From Granulicella aggregans (lineage in GTDB: Bacteria; Acidobacteriota; Terriglobia; Terriglobales; Acidobacteriaceae), in contig NZ_JACHIP010000006.1 of NCBI RefSeq assembly GCF_014203275.1, forward strand, positions 248,001-312,000: a stretch of DNA of 64,000 nucleotides, read 5' to 3'. Below the pieces are notes generated by a model. That model saw only the letters and a list, made by a program, of their open reading frames with translations, was not told the DNA's origin and made no database searches. The translations under genes and the position numbers were made by a program. This document shows, one piece after another, positions 56,501 through 64,000 of this stretch (the stretch's first letter is position 1; every line of letters begins with the position of its first letter).

Positions 56501-56545
56501 CGCAACTCGCAACGCGAGCGATCGTTCGACCAGCACACGCAGTAG
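53510..56545 (+). CDS. Beta-propeller sensor histidine kinase (HisKA_3)
   Basis: 1011 residues. A signal or anchor segment at about residues 24-44 is followed by propeller repeats (TPDGFLWVGTNGGLARFDG and others), a Y_Y_Y domain (VHFRYRLLGWESDW), a transmembrane helix (FVLLMIALLVAVVIEV), and a HisKA_3 kinase with the phospho-His in LASHIHDTFIQD, then ANAFRHAG and IQDDGVGM ATPase motifs. It is divergent from tex and followed 17 bases later by its response regulator. It is paralogous in layout to the island kinase at 39470. Confidence 0.95.
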   Translation: MIFRRKTRQSEVGTQHERACLSRFGAALAAALTLFAIVQPASSGAELRDLRHKVLTTWTTEQGLPQDFVTAIAQTPDGFLWVGTNGGLARFDGLKFRTFLQAPAALRHRITNLGVDARGTLWIGTSTGLFKYESHTFSAVPLEKKASAIEQILCRSDEPFAWVRTKSELYRAGVTGDEFVKVPVLLEKVRSFTVDDKEEQWLADGEAVTQVREGRVVQVYPMPGVNLVYFGPDKRLYAADGHHLFVYANGGFRKTEKEGPEELVTVMVDRSGAIWMASGGLEGISRFAAGKLEILGARDGLASNDAREIFEDKSGDIWVGTISGLQQLHDGTFVSYTERDGLPSGHVQYDAIFEDNAKAIWVGTLESGVAQLTGDRWQSYGIAQGVRRGQVRGLAEDGAHPVIAISDYGLYWYRSGRYRKIGGVPEGYISSPITTADGSLWFSVLRKGVYRLREGVLTSFGAAQGLGDTQVWALAEDGRGALWAGASNGAYRWDGNRWKQEYVTASAVDGIAFSHDGGIYLGTSNGLVYHNDAKSWVLTQEDGLPGDAVFSLVEDARGDLWLATARGVCRISRAQVDAMLAGTKQVAPEVFTEADGLRSRATLPLGQVTSLRAKDGRLWFATAAGPAVAEPGTTVSELPRAMLDDVAVDEEHFGAGPLVVKPGRHRLTFSFTAPVFVAPEQVHFRYRLLGWESDWVNGGDVREASYVGIPPGQYHFEVQALSRDGQAGPVTYTVGVRLQPFFWQTRWFVLLMIALLVAVVIEVTRRRTLRRAESLNLRFQERSAERERLASHIHDTFIQDLTGTALQLELLGLQLEEDPDVARRSLSHLAARMREMIGRSRDIVSNLHSMAGTQYSLLELLSHVETEFRLGESPAFVLQSKEEPRELHPFLRDEVYSICREAVANAFRHAGASVIEVKIVYQANKLLVQIQDDGVGMSDEMRVKGRPGHFGLPGMQAHAQRIDAVLAVESKVGVGTKITLETALRPLEARWWSLPWRRNSQRERSFDQHTQ

Positions 56546-56562
56546 GGGAAATGTGATGGAGC

Positions 56563-57204
56563 GTGATACTTTCTGAAGCTGTGCATACGGCAACGCTCAA
56601 GGTACTTATCGTCGATGATCACCCCATGGTCCGGGAAGGGCTTGCCGGCATCTTCGCGCGGTACAACATCAGCGTCACTGGCCTCGCGTCCAATGGACAG
56701 TCGGCCATCGAGATGTTTCGGGCCGAGAGGCCGGATGTAGTGCTGCTGGACCTGCGACTCCCAGACCAGAGTGGGATCGAAGTATTGCGGGCGTTATTGG
56801 CAATAGATCCGCAGACGCGCGTGGTCATGTTGACGTCTGCCCAAGGCGATGCGTCGGTGTATGAAGCGATCAGCGCGGGAGCTTGTGGATACCTACTGAA
56901 GGGTATCGAGGGCGGAGCGCTAGCAGAGCAGCTAAGACGCGTCGCGGCAGGCGGAAAGGCGCTTCCAGCCGAGACGACCGAGAAGCTGGCGACCTACATC
57001 GGATCGCGAAAGCTGAGCGAGCGCGAGGTTGAGGTGCTCACATTGATTTCGCGTGGGAAGAGCAACAAAGAGGCCGCACAGTTGTTGTTCATCACGGAAG
57101 ACACGGTAAAGATGCACGTGAAGAACATTCTGCAGAAGCTGCAGGCGAGCGATCGTACGCAGGCGGTCGTTATAGCTTTGCAACGCGGCTTCCTGAACCT
57201 GTAA
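56563..57204 (+). CDS. NarL/FixJ-type response regulator, partner of the upstream kinase
   Basis: 213 residues. Receiver domain: VLIVDDHPMVREGLAG, phospho-Asp in VVLLDLRLPDQSG, and Lys in LLKGIEGG. The DNA-binding domain is LSEREVEVLTLISRGKSNKEA, then EDTVKMHVKNILQKLQ. Start is GTG 56563; GTG 56581 would also keep the whole receiver. It sits 17 bases after the kinase gene and upstream of the S53 peptidase gene, a possible target. Confidence 0.94.
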   Translation: MILSEAVHTATLKVLIVDDHPMVREGLAGIFARYNISVTGLASNGQSAIEMFRAERPDVVLLDLRLPDQSGIEVLRALLAIDPQTRVVMLTSAQGDASVYEAISAGACGYLLKGIEGGALAEQLRRVAAGGKALPAETTEKLATYIGSRKLSEREVEVLTLISRGKSNKEAAQLLFITEDTVKMHVKNILQKLQASDRTQAVVIALQRGFLNL

Positions 57205-57455
57205 AGAGCGACACCTACTCTTTCGGGTAGGTCGAAATCTACTCTTAGCAGAAATTTTTCTTTGAGCTTTGTTTGCTAGGCTCAACGCAAGCACCAATCG
57301 ACAAGAGATTTTCATTTCCAGTTCATTCAAGGTTCACCTTCGAAGGCTGCGGATCCTCTGCGCCTTTTCGAGAGCTGACCCGTTGAGTGGGCGTTTCGAC
57401 GCGCTCCTGGAGCGACTACTTCTTGCAACGACGACCGAGCTTTCTGGAGACCAGC

Positions 57456-60400
57456 ATGATGAACAAGACACTTCGCGGCATGTTCCGTTTCGCAGTTGCA
57501 CTTACTGGTTTGAGCGCGATGGGCGCGATAGCACAAAGCAATACGACGATTGCGCCGCAGATCACGCAGGCGATCGACCCAGCGGTCCGGCATACGTTGA
57601 CGCATAGCGTTCCGGCGCGCGTGCGAGCGGCTGCCGACCAGGGAAGAGCTTCCGCGTCGCTGCCGATGAAGGACATCCTTCTGCGTTTGAAGCCGAGCGG
57701 GGCTCAGACGAAAGCGCTGACACAGTTTATGGCGGATGTGCAGAATCCGCAGTCGGCGAGCTATCACAAGTGGGTGACGCCGGCGGAGTTCGGCGCGAAG
57801 TTCGGTGTCTCCGATGCTGATGTGAAGACGGTGAGCAATTGGCTCACTACGAACGACTTCACGATCAGCGAGGTCGCGCATAGCAAGGGCTGGATCCGCT
57901 TCTCGGGAAGCTCCGCGCAGGTCGAGCGCGCATTCGGCACGGAGATTCACAGCTATACCCTGGCGGGCGCAAAGCAATATTCGAATGCGACGGAGCTCTC
58001 GATTCCAAGTGCGCTGGCCCCTGCTGTCGAAGGCCTGGTGAGTTTGAACAGCTTCACCAAAGCTCCTCAGCATACGAAATTGACGCAGTTGAATCGCGAT
58101 GCAAATGGCAAGATGCTGCGGACGGATGCGAAGGTGACCGCCGCGCAGATTGCGGCAGGAGCTTCTGCCGGAACGAATGGCAAACTGCTGGTGCATCCCA
58201 ACTTCACATCGCAAGGACTTCCGGAAGAGACGTTTCTTGCACCCGGTGATTTCGCAAAGATCTACAACACAACGCCGTTGATTGCTGCGGGGACAGATGG
58301 AACGGGAGTTGCGATCGCGATCGTCGGACGCTCGGACATCAGCCTGTCGGATGTCGAAGCGTTCCGCACGGTGTTCAACCTGCCTTATAACGATCCAACC
58401 TTCATCCACGCGAATGACGACCCGGGAGTGGTGGTTGGCGATGACGAAGAGGCGGTGCTCGATGTGGAATGGTCAGGCGCGGTAGCTCCAAAGGCAAAGA
58501 TCAACTACGTGATTGGCGGCAGCACGTACTCGACCGATGGCGTGGACATCTCGGCTTCGTACATCGTCGATAACGTCGTTGCGCCGATCATGTCGGTAAG
58601 CTTCGGCGAATGCGAGCAGGCGATTCCGCAACCGGAACTGGACTTCTATCGTGACCTCTGGCAGCAGGCTTCAGCCGAAGGAATCTCCGTATTGATCTCC
58701 TCAGGGGATGCGGGGTCAAGCACCTGCGATGTGCCGAACGAGTATCTCGCGACGCCGTATGGGCTGGGAGTGAACGGCCTTGCGTCGACGCCCTACGACA
58801 CGGCTGTCGGCGGAACCGAGTTTGCGGATGCGGACCCGAATGCCTACTGGAACCAGACCATCAATGCTGATCAGTCATCGGTGAAGGGCTACGTTCCGGA
58901 AGCGGTATGGAACGAAGCCTGCAATCCAAACATTCCGGTCACGTCGAGCAACTGCTTTTACAGCACGATCAATGAAGGGACCTATGCGACTGGAGGAGGA
59001 GCGAGCAACTGCTCGGTTCATCCGGCCGACGATACAACACGCAACCTCTTGACGGGCCTGTTTGATTGCGAGAGCGGGTACTTGAAGCCTTCGTGGCAGA
59101 CCGGACCTGGCGTTCCGCAGGATGGCGCGCGTGACGTGCCGGACGTGGCGCTGGCAGCGGCAGCAGCGCATGACGGCTATATGTTCTGCTATGACGGATC
59201 GTGCCAATGGACAGCGAACAGCGACGGAAGCATCTCGCTACAATCCGCGTCGATCATCGGAGGAACATCGGCGGCGTCACCTTCGATGGCTGGCGTGATG
59301 GCACTCGTCGAACAGAAGAACGGGACGTTCCAGGGGCTTGCAAACTATCAGCTGTACAAGCTTGCGGCACAGCAGACAACAGGCTCGTGCGATTCTTCGA
59401 CACAGACTGACCCAACGCAATCGAATAGCTGCGTGTTCCATGACGTGACGGCGGGCAGTAATGCGTTGAGTTGCGGATTAGGTAACACGGATTGCACGGT
59501 CGCGATCGATGGCAACTCGGACTTTGGGTATCTGACAGGCTATTCCGCTGGTGCGGGCTATGATCCTGCGAGCGGACTTGGGTCGGTGAATGCGGCGAAC
59601 CTGGTCGCGGCCTGGGGATCGACGGCAACGCTTCCGACCGGAACCACGTTGACGGTTTCGAAGACCACGTTTGCACACGGAACTCCGATCGACGTGACCT
59701 CGGTGGTTAGCCCCCCGACTGGCACGGGCGTACCTTCGGGCGACATCGTACTGAAGGCTACTGGAACGAATGTGACGACGGCACCGATCGTTGCCGGGAC
59801 GCTCAGTGCCGGGCAGTATGCAGCTTCGCTGACCAGCCTGCCGGGCGGGACCTATAACCTCACCTCGACATACGGTGGTGATGGAACGTACGGCAGCAGC
59901 ACCTCCGCACCCGTTGCCCTGACCGTCACGCCGGAAGACAGCGTACTGACACCGGGCACCTTTGTGAAGAGCCGCTTCTTCATTCTTGGGCGGCAGCCGA
60001 TCGTATCCGGAGCCACCACCGCGCTCGGAAACAACTTCTTTGTGCAGGTCGCGGTCGCAGGTAACTCGCAGGGCGGCATTCCGACTGGAACGGTGGCGCT
60101 GAGCACAGGAGCGACTGCCTTCGGCACCTATAAGCTCGATCAGACTGGCTCGATCTATATTCCGTGCGGGCCGGGAACGGACTGTGACCTGGGACTTGGC
60201 GACTATATGTTTACGGCGACGTACTCGGGCGACAGCAGCTTCAACAAGTCGACGGTGACGTTCCCCTTCAGTGTCACGAAGGGCAAGATAAAATACGCCA
60301 TCGGACTTAGCTCGTCCACGCCTCCGGCAGGTTCCACGGTGATTGCAACCGTCTACTTTGACTATGATCCGGCGGCAATACCGACCGGAACCGTGACCAT

Positions 60401-61958
60401 CACACGCGACGATACCGGGGCCGCGCTCGCAACCGGAACGATCGGCGGCGATGGCACTGCATCAATTCCTTTCATCGCGTCAGCGGGCGACTACAACGTA
60501 ATCCCAACCTGGGCGGGCGATAGCAATTACTCGCCGGGAATTCTTGAGTCGTATCAGGAACTAATTACGACCGGAAATGGACTTATCTCGACGACGACGA
60601 CGATGGTTACGAGTTCGACCGCCAGCGTCGGAACCAGGACCCAGTTCAACGTCACGGTAACTCCATCGAAGACCACATCGACTGCACAGATCGCTTCAGG
60701 AACGGTAACGTTGCATACATCCGACGGCGGCCAGACCGCTCCGGTGACTCTGGTTGCGGGACATGGGGTCGCCTATATCCCCTGGAACGGCGCGGGCGTC
60801 GAAAAGATCTATGCGACGTACGACGGCGATGCGAACTTCAACGGCAGCAACAGCGCGCTGGCAACGATCACGATCAGCCAGGCCACGCCTACGCTTCAGT
60901 TGTCGACGACGTCCGCCTATGTAGCGGCCGGAGGACAGATCAGCGTGACGGCTGCGGTGGTAAGCGCGTTCTCGGCCTCGCAGGCCTTGACGCCAACCGG
61001 GACCGTGCAGTTCTATGACTCAGTGGGAGGCGCGGCGGCAGTGGCAATCGGTGCGGCGCAGCCGCTGAATACGGGCAATGGGGGCAGCACGATCGCGGTG
61101 CTTGCACCCGTGTTAACGGCAGGAATGCACAGCATCACGGCGAAGTACTCCGGCGATGCGAACTGGACGGTGGCGACATCGGGAGCGGTAGCGATCGATG
61201 CAACGACACCGGACTTCAACGTAACAGCGACACCGAATTCACTGATTCTGAGTGCGGGCCAGACGACCTCAGTCTCGATCACGAGCCAGAGCATTCTGGG
61301 TTATGACGCTTCGATCACGGTAAGCTGCGGAACGCTGCCAGTTGGTGTCAGCTGCAACTCTGCGCAGATAGCATCTGGAGCCACGGGGTCGATCACGCTG
61401 AGTTCTACAGCTCCCGGAACTACAACCGCGACCGCCGCGCTTGACTCGCCGAAGGCGTTCACAACGTATGCGTCGATCTCGGTGGCGGGGCTTCTTCTGC
61501 TGATGCTGCCGAAGCGACGCAGGCCTATCCAGTTGCTCTCAACATTCCTGATTGCGGGAATCGTAGGTAGCCTGATGGGATGCGGTGGCTCTTCGGCACC
61601 CACGTCGACGAACCTGAGCCTGACCTCTTCAGCGACGAAGGTGGCATCGGGGTCGAGCGTGACGTTGCAGGCGACCGCAAGCTCAGAAAAGAAGCTGACC
61701 GGAAGCGTGACGTTCTACGCAGACGGCTCGGCGCTGGGAGAATCGGCACTCATCAACGGGGTAGCGACACTGAGCTCTACGTCCATGGCTGTAGGCACTC
61801 ATGCGATTACAGCGAAGTACTCGGGCGATGACAGCAACTCTCCTAGCACGAGCGCTGACACCATCGAACAGACCATCACCGGTGCCTTTACGCTCACATT
61901 GAATGCAACCTCTGGCTCGCTGAATCACTCGACTTCGGTGCCTGCAACGCTGCAGTAA
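57456..61958 (+). CDS. Pro-kumamolisin/sedolisin (S53) peptidase with Ig-like repeats
   Basis: 1500 residues. A signal peptide is followed by a pro-kumamolisin domain (residues about 60-200) and the S53 catalytic domain: EAVLDVEW (Glu/Asp), oxyanion Asp in SSGDAGS, nucleophile Ser in GGTSAASPSMAG, and C-terminal calcium site GYDPASGLGSVNAANL. After residue 720 come several Ig-like beta repeats (GTVTFYADGS, KYSGDD patterns). A hydrophobic arginine-flanked segment then GCGG near residue 1365 precedes a final Ig repeat. It is likely an acid-active secreted protease. Start ATG 57456 (MMNKTLRGM) fits the signal. Confidence 0.93.
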   Translation: MMNKTLRGMFRFAVALTGLSAMGAIAQSNTTIAPQITQAIDPAVRHTLTHSVPARVRAAADQGRASASLPMKDILLRLKPSGAQTKALTQFMADVQNPQSASYHKWVTPAEFGAKFGVSDADVKTVSNWLTTNDFTISEVAHSKGWIRFSGSSAQVERAFGTEIHSYTLAGAKQYSNATELSIPSALAPAVEGLVSLNSFTKAPQHTKLTQLNRDANGKMLRTDAKVTAAQIAAGASAGTNGKLLVHPNFTSQGLPEETFLAPGDFAKIYNTTPLIAAGTDGTGVAIAIVGRSDISLSDVEAFRTVFNLPYNDPTFIHANDDPGVVVGDDEEAVLDVEWSGAVAPKAKINYVIGGSTYSTDGVDISASYIVDNVVAPIMSVSFGECEQAIPQPELDFYRDLWQQASAEGISVLISSGDAGSSTCDVPNEYLATPYGLGVNGLASTPYDTAVGGTEFADADPNAYWNQTINADQSSVKGYVPEAVWNEACNPNIPVTSSNCFYSTINEGTYATGGGASNCSVHPADDTTRNLLTGLFDCESGYLKPSWQTGPGVPQDGARDVPDVALAAAAAHDGYMFCYDGSCQWTANSDGSISLQSASIIGGTSAASPSMAGVMALVEQKNGTFQGLANYQLYKLAAQQTTGSCDSSTQTDPTQSNSCVFHDVTAGSNALSCGLGNTDCTVAIDGNSDFGYLTGYSAGAGYDPASGLGSVNAANLVAAWGSTATLPTGTTLTVSKTTFAHGTPIDVTSVVSPPTGTGVPSGDIVLKATGTNVTTAPIVAGTLSAGQYAASLTSLPGGTYNLTSTYGGDGTYGSSTSAPVALTVTPEDSVLTPGTFVKSRFFILGRQPIVSGATTALGNNFFVQVAVAGNSQGGIPTGTVALSTGATAFGTYKLDQTGSIYIPCGPGTDCDLGLGDYMFTATYSGDSSFNKSTVTFPFSVTKGKIKYAIGLSSSTPPAGSTVIATVYFDYDPAAIPTGTVTITRDDTGAALATGTIGGDGTASIPFIASAGDYNVIPTWAGDSNYSPGILESYQELITTGNGLISTTTTMVTSSTASVGTRTQFNVTVTPSKTTSTAQIASGTVTLHTSDGGQTAPVTLVAGHGVAYIPWNGAGVEKIYATYDGDANFNGSNSALATITISQATPTLQLSTTSAYVAAGGQISVTAAVVSAFSASQALTPTGTVQFYDSVGGAAAVAIGAAQPLNTGNGGSTIAVLAPVLTAGMHSITAKYSGDANWTVATSGAVAIDATTPDFNVTATPNSLILSAGQTTSVSITSQSILGYDASITVSCGTLPVGVSCNSAQIASGATGSITLSSTAPGTTTATAALDSPKAFTTYASISVAGLLLLMLPKRRRPIQLLSTFLIAGIVGSLMGCGGSSAPTSTNLSLTSSATKVASGSSVTLQATASSEKKLTGSVTFYADGSALGESALINGVATLSSTSMAVGTHAITAKYSGDDSNSPSTSADTIEQTITGAFTLTLNATSGSLNHSTSVPATLQ

Positions 61959-61979
61959 GGTACTCCCAACTCGCTCTAC

Positions 61980-62016
61980 CTGATGGCCGCATCTGTATCT
62001 CAGATGCGGCCATCAG
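61980..62016. terminator. 16-bp perfect hairpin after the S53 gene
   Basis: CTGATGGCCGCATCTG (61980-61995), five-base loop, CAGATGCGGCCATCAG (62001-62016). It is a very stable stem 21 bases after the stop but lacks a T run; it serves as a terminator or mRNA-end structure for this gene or the convergent GT2. Confidence 0.65.
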
Positions 62017-62263
62017 TGCGTTACTTCCCTGCCCCGGGCCATCGATAGGTCACAGGATGATCCACACGTATCTGTTTCTCCTCTAGATCGCAGTCGCAAT
62101 CTTCCCGGGTTGGCGTTCCACCTTGTAACCAGGCGTCGACGCACACCGCCGTTCCGCCGCATCGGCGCGAACTCCCACCTCGTACGAGTCCAGGCATTGC
62201 CTATTGTCAATTGCAGAACTATCATGCACGCCGGAACAGAGGTAGACGCGGCGTGCGGTGGTG

Positions 62264-63448
62264 CTATCGCCGCCGAAGTCCCATCATGCTGAGAAAGAAG
62301 CTGGCGAAGCAGGTCTCCATACCGAAGACCATGCCTGTTGCCGAGGGCAGGGTGATGCGAAGCATCTGTTCCACACGGAGTGGCCCGTAGCCAGAATGCT
62401 CCCAATAGGCGACGGACCATACGGCAGCGAGCAAGCTGACTATGAAAGTCAGACCGCCGACGATGAGGCCTGTCTCGAGTTTGATAAGACGGAACCAGCG
62501 CGAGAATGATGGGTTGTTCGGAAGCAGGCCCGTGGTCACGGCAAAGACCTTCGCGCTTACCGCGAAGAAGACGGTGTGATATCCGAGTAGGAGGCAAGCG
62601 GTTGCGTAGACGAGGGTGTTGACGTCGAAACGTACCTCTCCCACCATTCGCGCATGGGGCAGCAACCAGATGGTTCCTGCGAGTCCGAGAAACGTAAGCA
62701 CCAAGCCGGGATAGAGAAAGAGCCAGCGCGGGCTATACATCATCAGGAAGCGGAGATGCCTCCAGCCGTCGGGCCACGTACGCAGATGAGGCGCGCGGCT
62801 TCGGCCATCGGGCTTCAGCGTCGTCGGAACTTCAGCGATCGGTATGCCGAGCAGTGATGCCTTGACGACCATCTCGCTGGCAAACTCCATGCCTGTCGTG
62901 TGGAGGTCCATCTGCTCAAAGGCGTCCTTTGAGAAGGCACGAATGCCGCAGTGGAAGTCACGTGCAGGCGAAGGAAAGAAGACCCTTCCAATGAGACTTA
63001 GGACTGGATTCCCAAGATACTTATGGAGGAAAGGCATGGCACCGGGCTCGATACCACCACGGAAGCGGTTCCCCATTACCAGGCCCGCTCCATTTTGCAA
63101 CTCAGCGAGAAAGCGCGGAGCGTGACTGAAGTTGTAACTGTCGTCCGCATCGATCATCAAAATGTAGGGAGTAGTGGCGGCTTTAATTCCCGCCATCAAG
63201 GCGGCACCATAGCCCCTTACGGGAACAGGAACGACGCGCGCGCCATTCTCGACGGCGATAGTCTGCGAGCCGTCCGTACTGCCGTTGTCGGCCACGATCA
63301 CCTCGCCGGGAATGCCGTTTTCACGAAGCGCAAGCAACGACTTCTGCACACAGATAGCGAGCGTCTCTGCTTCGTTCAGACATGGCATGACGATGGTGAG
63401 CACACCGCCGGTTGTGTTGTGGGATGAAGCTTCGGAGTTTGGGGTCAT
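62264..63448 (-). CDS. GT2 polyprenyl-phosphate glycosyltransferase (DPM/DPG-like)
   Basis: 394 residues. The GT-A domain has TIVMPCLNEAETL, VADNGSTDGS, LMIDADDSYNF (DxD) and FHCGIRAFSKDA; four membrane helices fill the C-terminal part (LFLYPGLVLTFLGLAGTIW and others). It transfers a sugar from a nucleotide donor to polyprenyl phosphate at the inner membrane. The next gene upstream encodes a membrane protein tail, so a lipid-linked sugar donor for it is plausible. The 245 bases between the hairpin and this gene show nothing else. Confidence 0.92.
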   Translation of the reverse strand: MTPNSEASSHNTTGGVLTIVMPCLNEAETLAICVQKSLLALRENGIPGEVIVADNGSTDGSQTIAVENGARVVPVPVRGYGAALMAGIKAATTPYILMIDADDSYNFSHAPRFLAELQNGAGLVMGNRFRGGIEPGAMPFLHKYLGNPVLSLIGRVFFPSPARDFHCGIRAFSKDAFEQMDLHTTGMEFASEMVVKASLLGIPIAEVPTTLKPDGRSRAPHLRTWPDGWRHLRFLMMYSPRWLFLYPGLVLTFLGLAGTIWLLPHARMVGEVRFDVNTLVYATACLLLGYHTVFFAVSAKVFAVTTGLLPNNPSFSRWFRLIKLETGLIVGGLTFIVSLLAAVWSVAYWEHSGYGPLRVEQMLRITLPSATGMVFGMETCFASFFLSMMGLRRR

Positions 63449-63495
63449 TGCCTCTTCGCCTGGCAGAGTACCGAGAATGTTAGTACAGCCTGTGG

Positions 63496-64000
63496 CTAAA
63501 ACGGCTGCGCCTTTTGCGTTACAGGAAGGTTTAAAGCAACTGCGCTCATGGCGGTGGAAACGGGGTCGCTGAAGACCAGAATATCGCCGAAGGTCTCCAT
63601 GGTTTTAAATTGCTTCCGATATTGTTCTTCCTCCGGCTTGAGGGCACAGCTTAGGCAGACCACCGTGCAAGGGGCAACCCGGCCGTGGCGCTCGTAGGCG
63701 ATCGTCGAATTGTGAACGCCCACGTAGCTTATGGTTCGCAGGTGTCCATCGCGGTTGAGTAGCGCCATCAAGGGGTACTCGAAGTGATTCTCGTTGGCAT
63801 CGATGCCAATCGATTCGCAGGTCTTTCCGCTGGCGGCTTTGGCTGCCTGAATGAACGAGTCTGCCGAGTCCCAGTGATGGTCAAAAAAATAGGTTCGCTC
63901 CCGGGGAGAAGTAATCACGCTGTACTGGCGATCGATCAGTGGGCGGGAAGAGTTTTTGATAGACAGAGCGAGTCCGAGGAGCAATACACATGCCGCCACC
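63496..64000 (-). CDS. C-terminal part of a membrane protein, probably GT39-like (5' end missing)
   Basis: The frame runs off the window end. The visible 167 residues start with a hydrophobic segment (ACVLLLGLALSI) and then a soluble domain (SFIQAAKAASGKTC, DILVFSDPVSTAMSAV) like the periplasmic tails of polyprenyl-phosphate glycosyltransferases. This tail resembles in layout that of the 25690 gene. The neighbour is the polyprenyl GT2, which would supply the donor. The call is tentative. Confidence 0.5.
   Translation of the reverse strand, partial: VAACVLLLGLALSIKNSSRPLIDRQYSVITSPRERTYFFDHHWDSADSFIQAAKAASGKTCESIGIDANENHFEYPLMALLNRDGHLRTISYVGVHNSTIAYERHGRVAPCTVVCLSCALKPEEEQYRKQFKTMETFGDILVFSDPVSTAMSAVALNLPVTQKAQPF

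Overview
The window looks like a chromosomal segment of an acidobacterium (Acidobacteriota, Terriglobia; an Edaphobacter, Granulicella or Terriglobus-like soil bacterium). The assignment is inferred from gene content: a PASTA-tailed division transpeptidase next to murE, a sedolisin with many Ig-like repeats, beta-propeller sensor kinases, an STN-like secreted protein and a moderately high GC content. Cell-wall and export genes indicate a Gram-negative envelope.

Layout. (1) 1-16,343, core chromosome: the 3' part of ftsI, murE, a VOC protein, a glutaredoxin coupled to purB, a zinc-ribbon membrane protein, a YkgJ-type cysteine-cluster protein, ubiX, a nitroreductase/hydrolase pair, two secreted proteins of unknown function, and uvrA coupled to a CPBP membrane protease. 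Three copies of a palindromic intergenic repeat lie here. (2) 16,482-16,573: tRNA-Ser(CGA). (3) 16,578-44,722: a genomic island of about 28 kb. Its left edge is the 3' end of the tRNA. Its right edge carries a 15-bp exact copy of that end, and near both edges lies a 12-bp-period pair of CTGCTA repeats. The left end holds a truncated integrase and debris of IS66, IS3, IS110 and a TniQ protein. The cargo is an envelope-glycan module (ABC exporter, three glycosyltransferases, a PhyH dioxygenase, a GT39-like membrane enzyme), followed by a metabolic and stress module (MFS pump, NmrA and SDR oxidoreductases, four alpha/beta hydrolases, nitrilase, FMN reductase, carbonic anhydrase). It also carries its own regulators: a NarL-type response regulator, an AraC protein and a propeller sensor kinase. 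(4) 44,723-64,000, core chromosome again: DoxX, a HExxH protein, a bufferin-like RiPP operon, tex, a second propeller kinase with its response regulator, a large S53 peptidase and a polyprenyl-phosphate glycosyltransferase.

The two most interesting parts are the tRNA-Ser island with recognisable att and arm-type sites, and the four-gene operon at 47,149-51,056. That operon encodes a secreted 93-residue peptide with two C-K-G repeats, a DUF692 multinuclear iron oxidase, a DUF2063 partner and a DUF255 thioredoxin-fold protein. It sits behind a long inverted-repeat operator candidate, and an 11-bp hairpin separates the precursor gene from the enzyme genes. Functions are inferred by reading motifs only; no database search was run.
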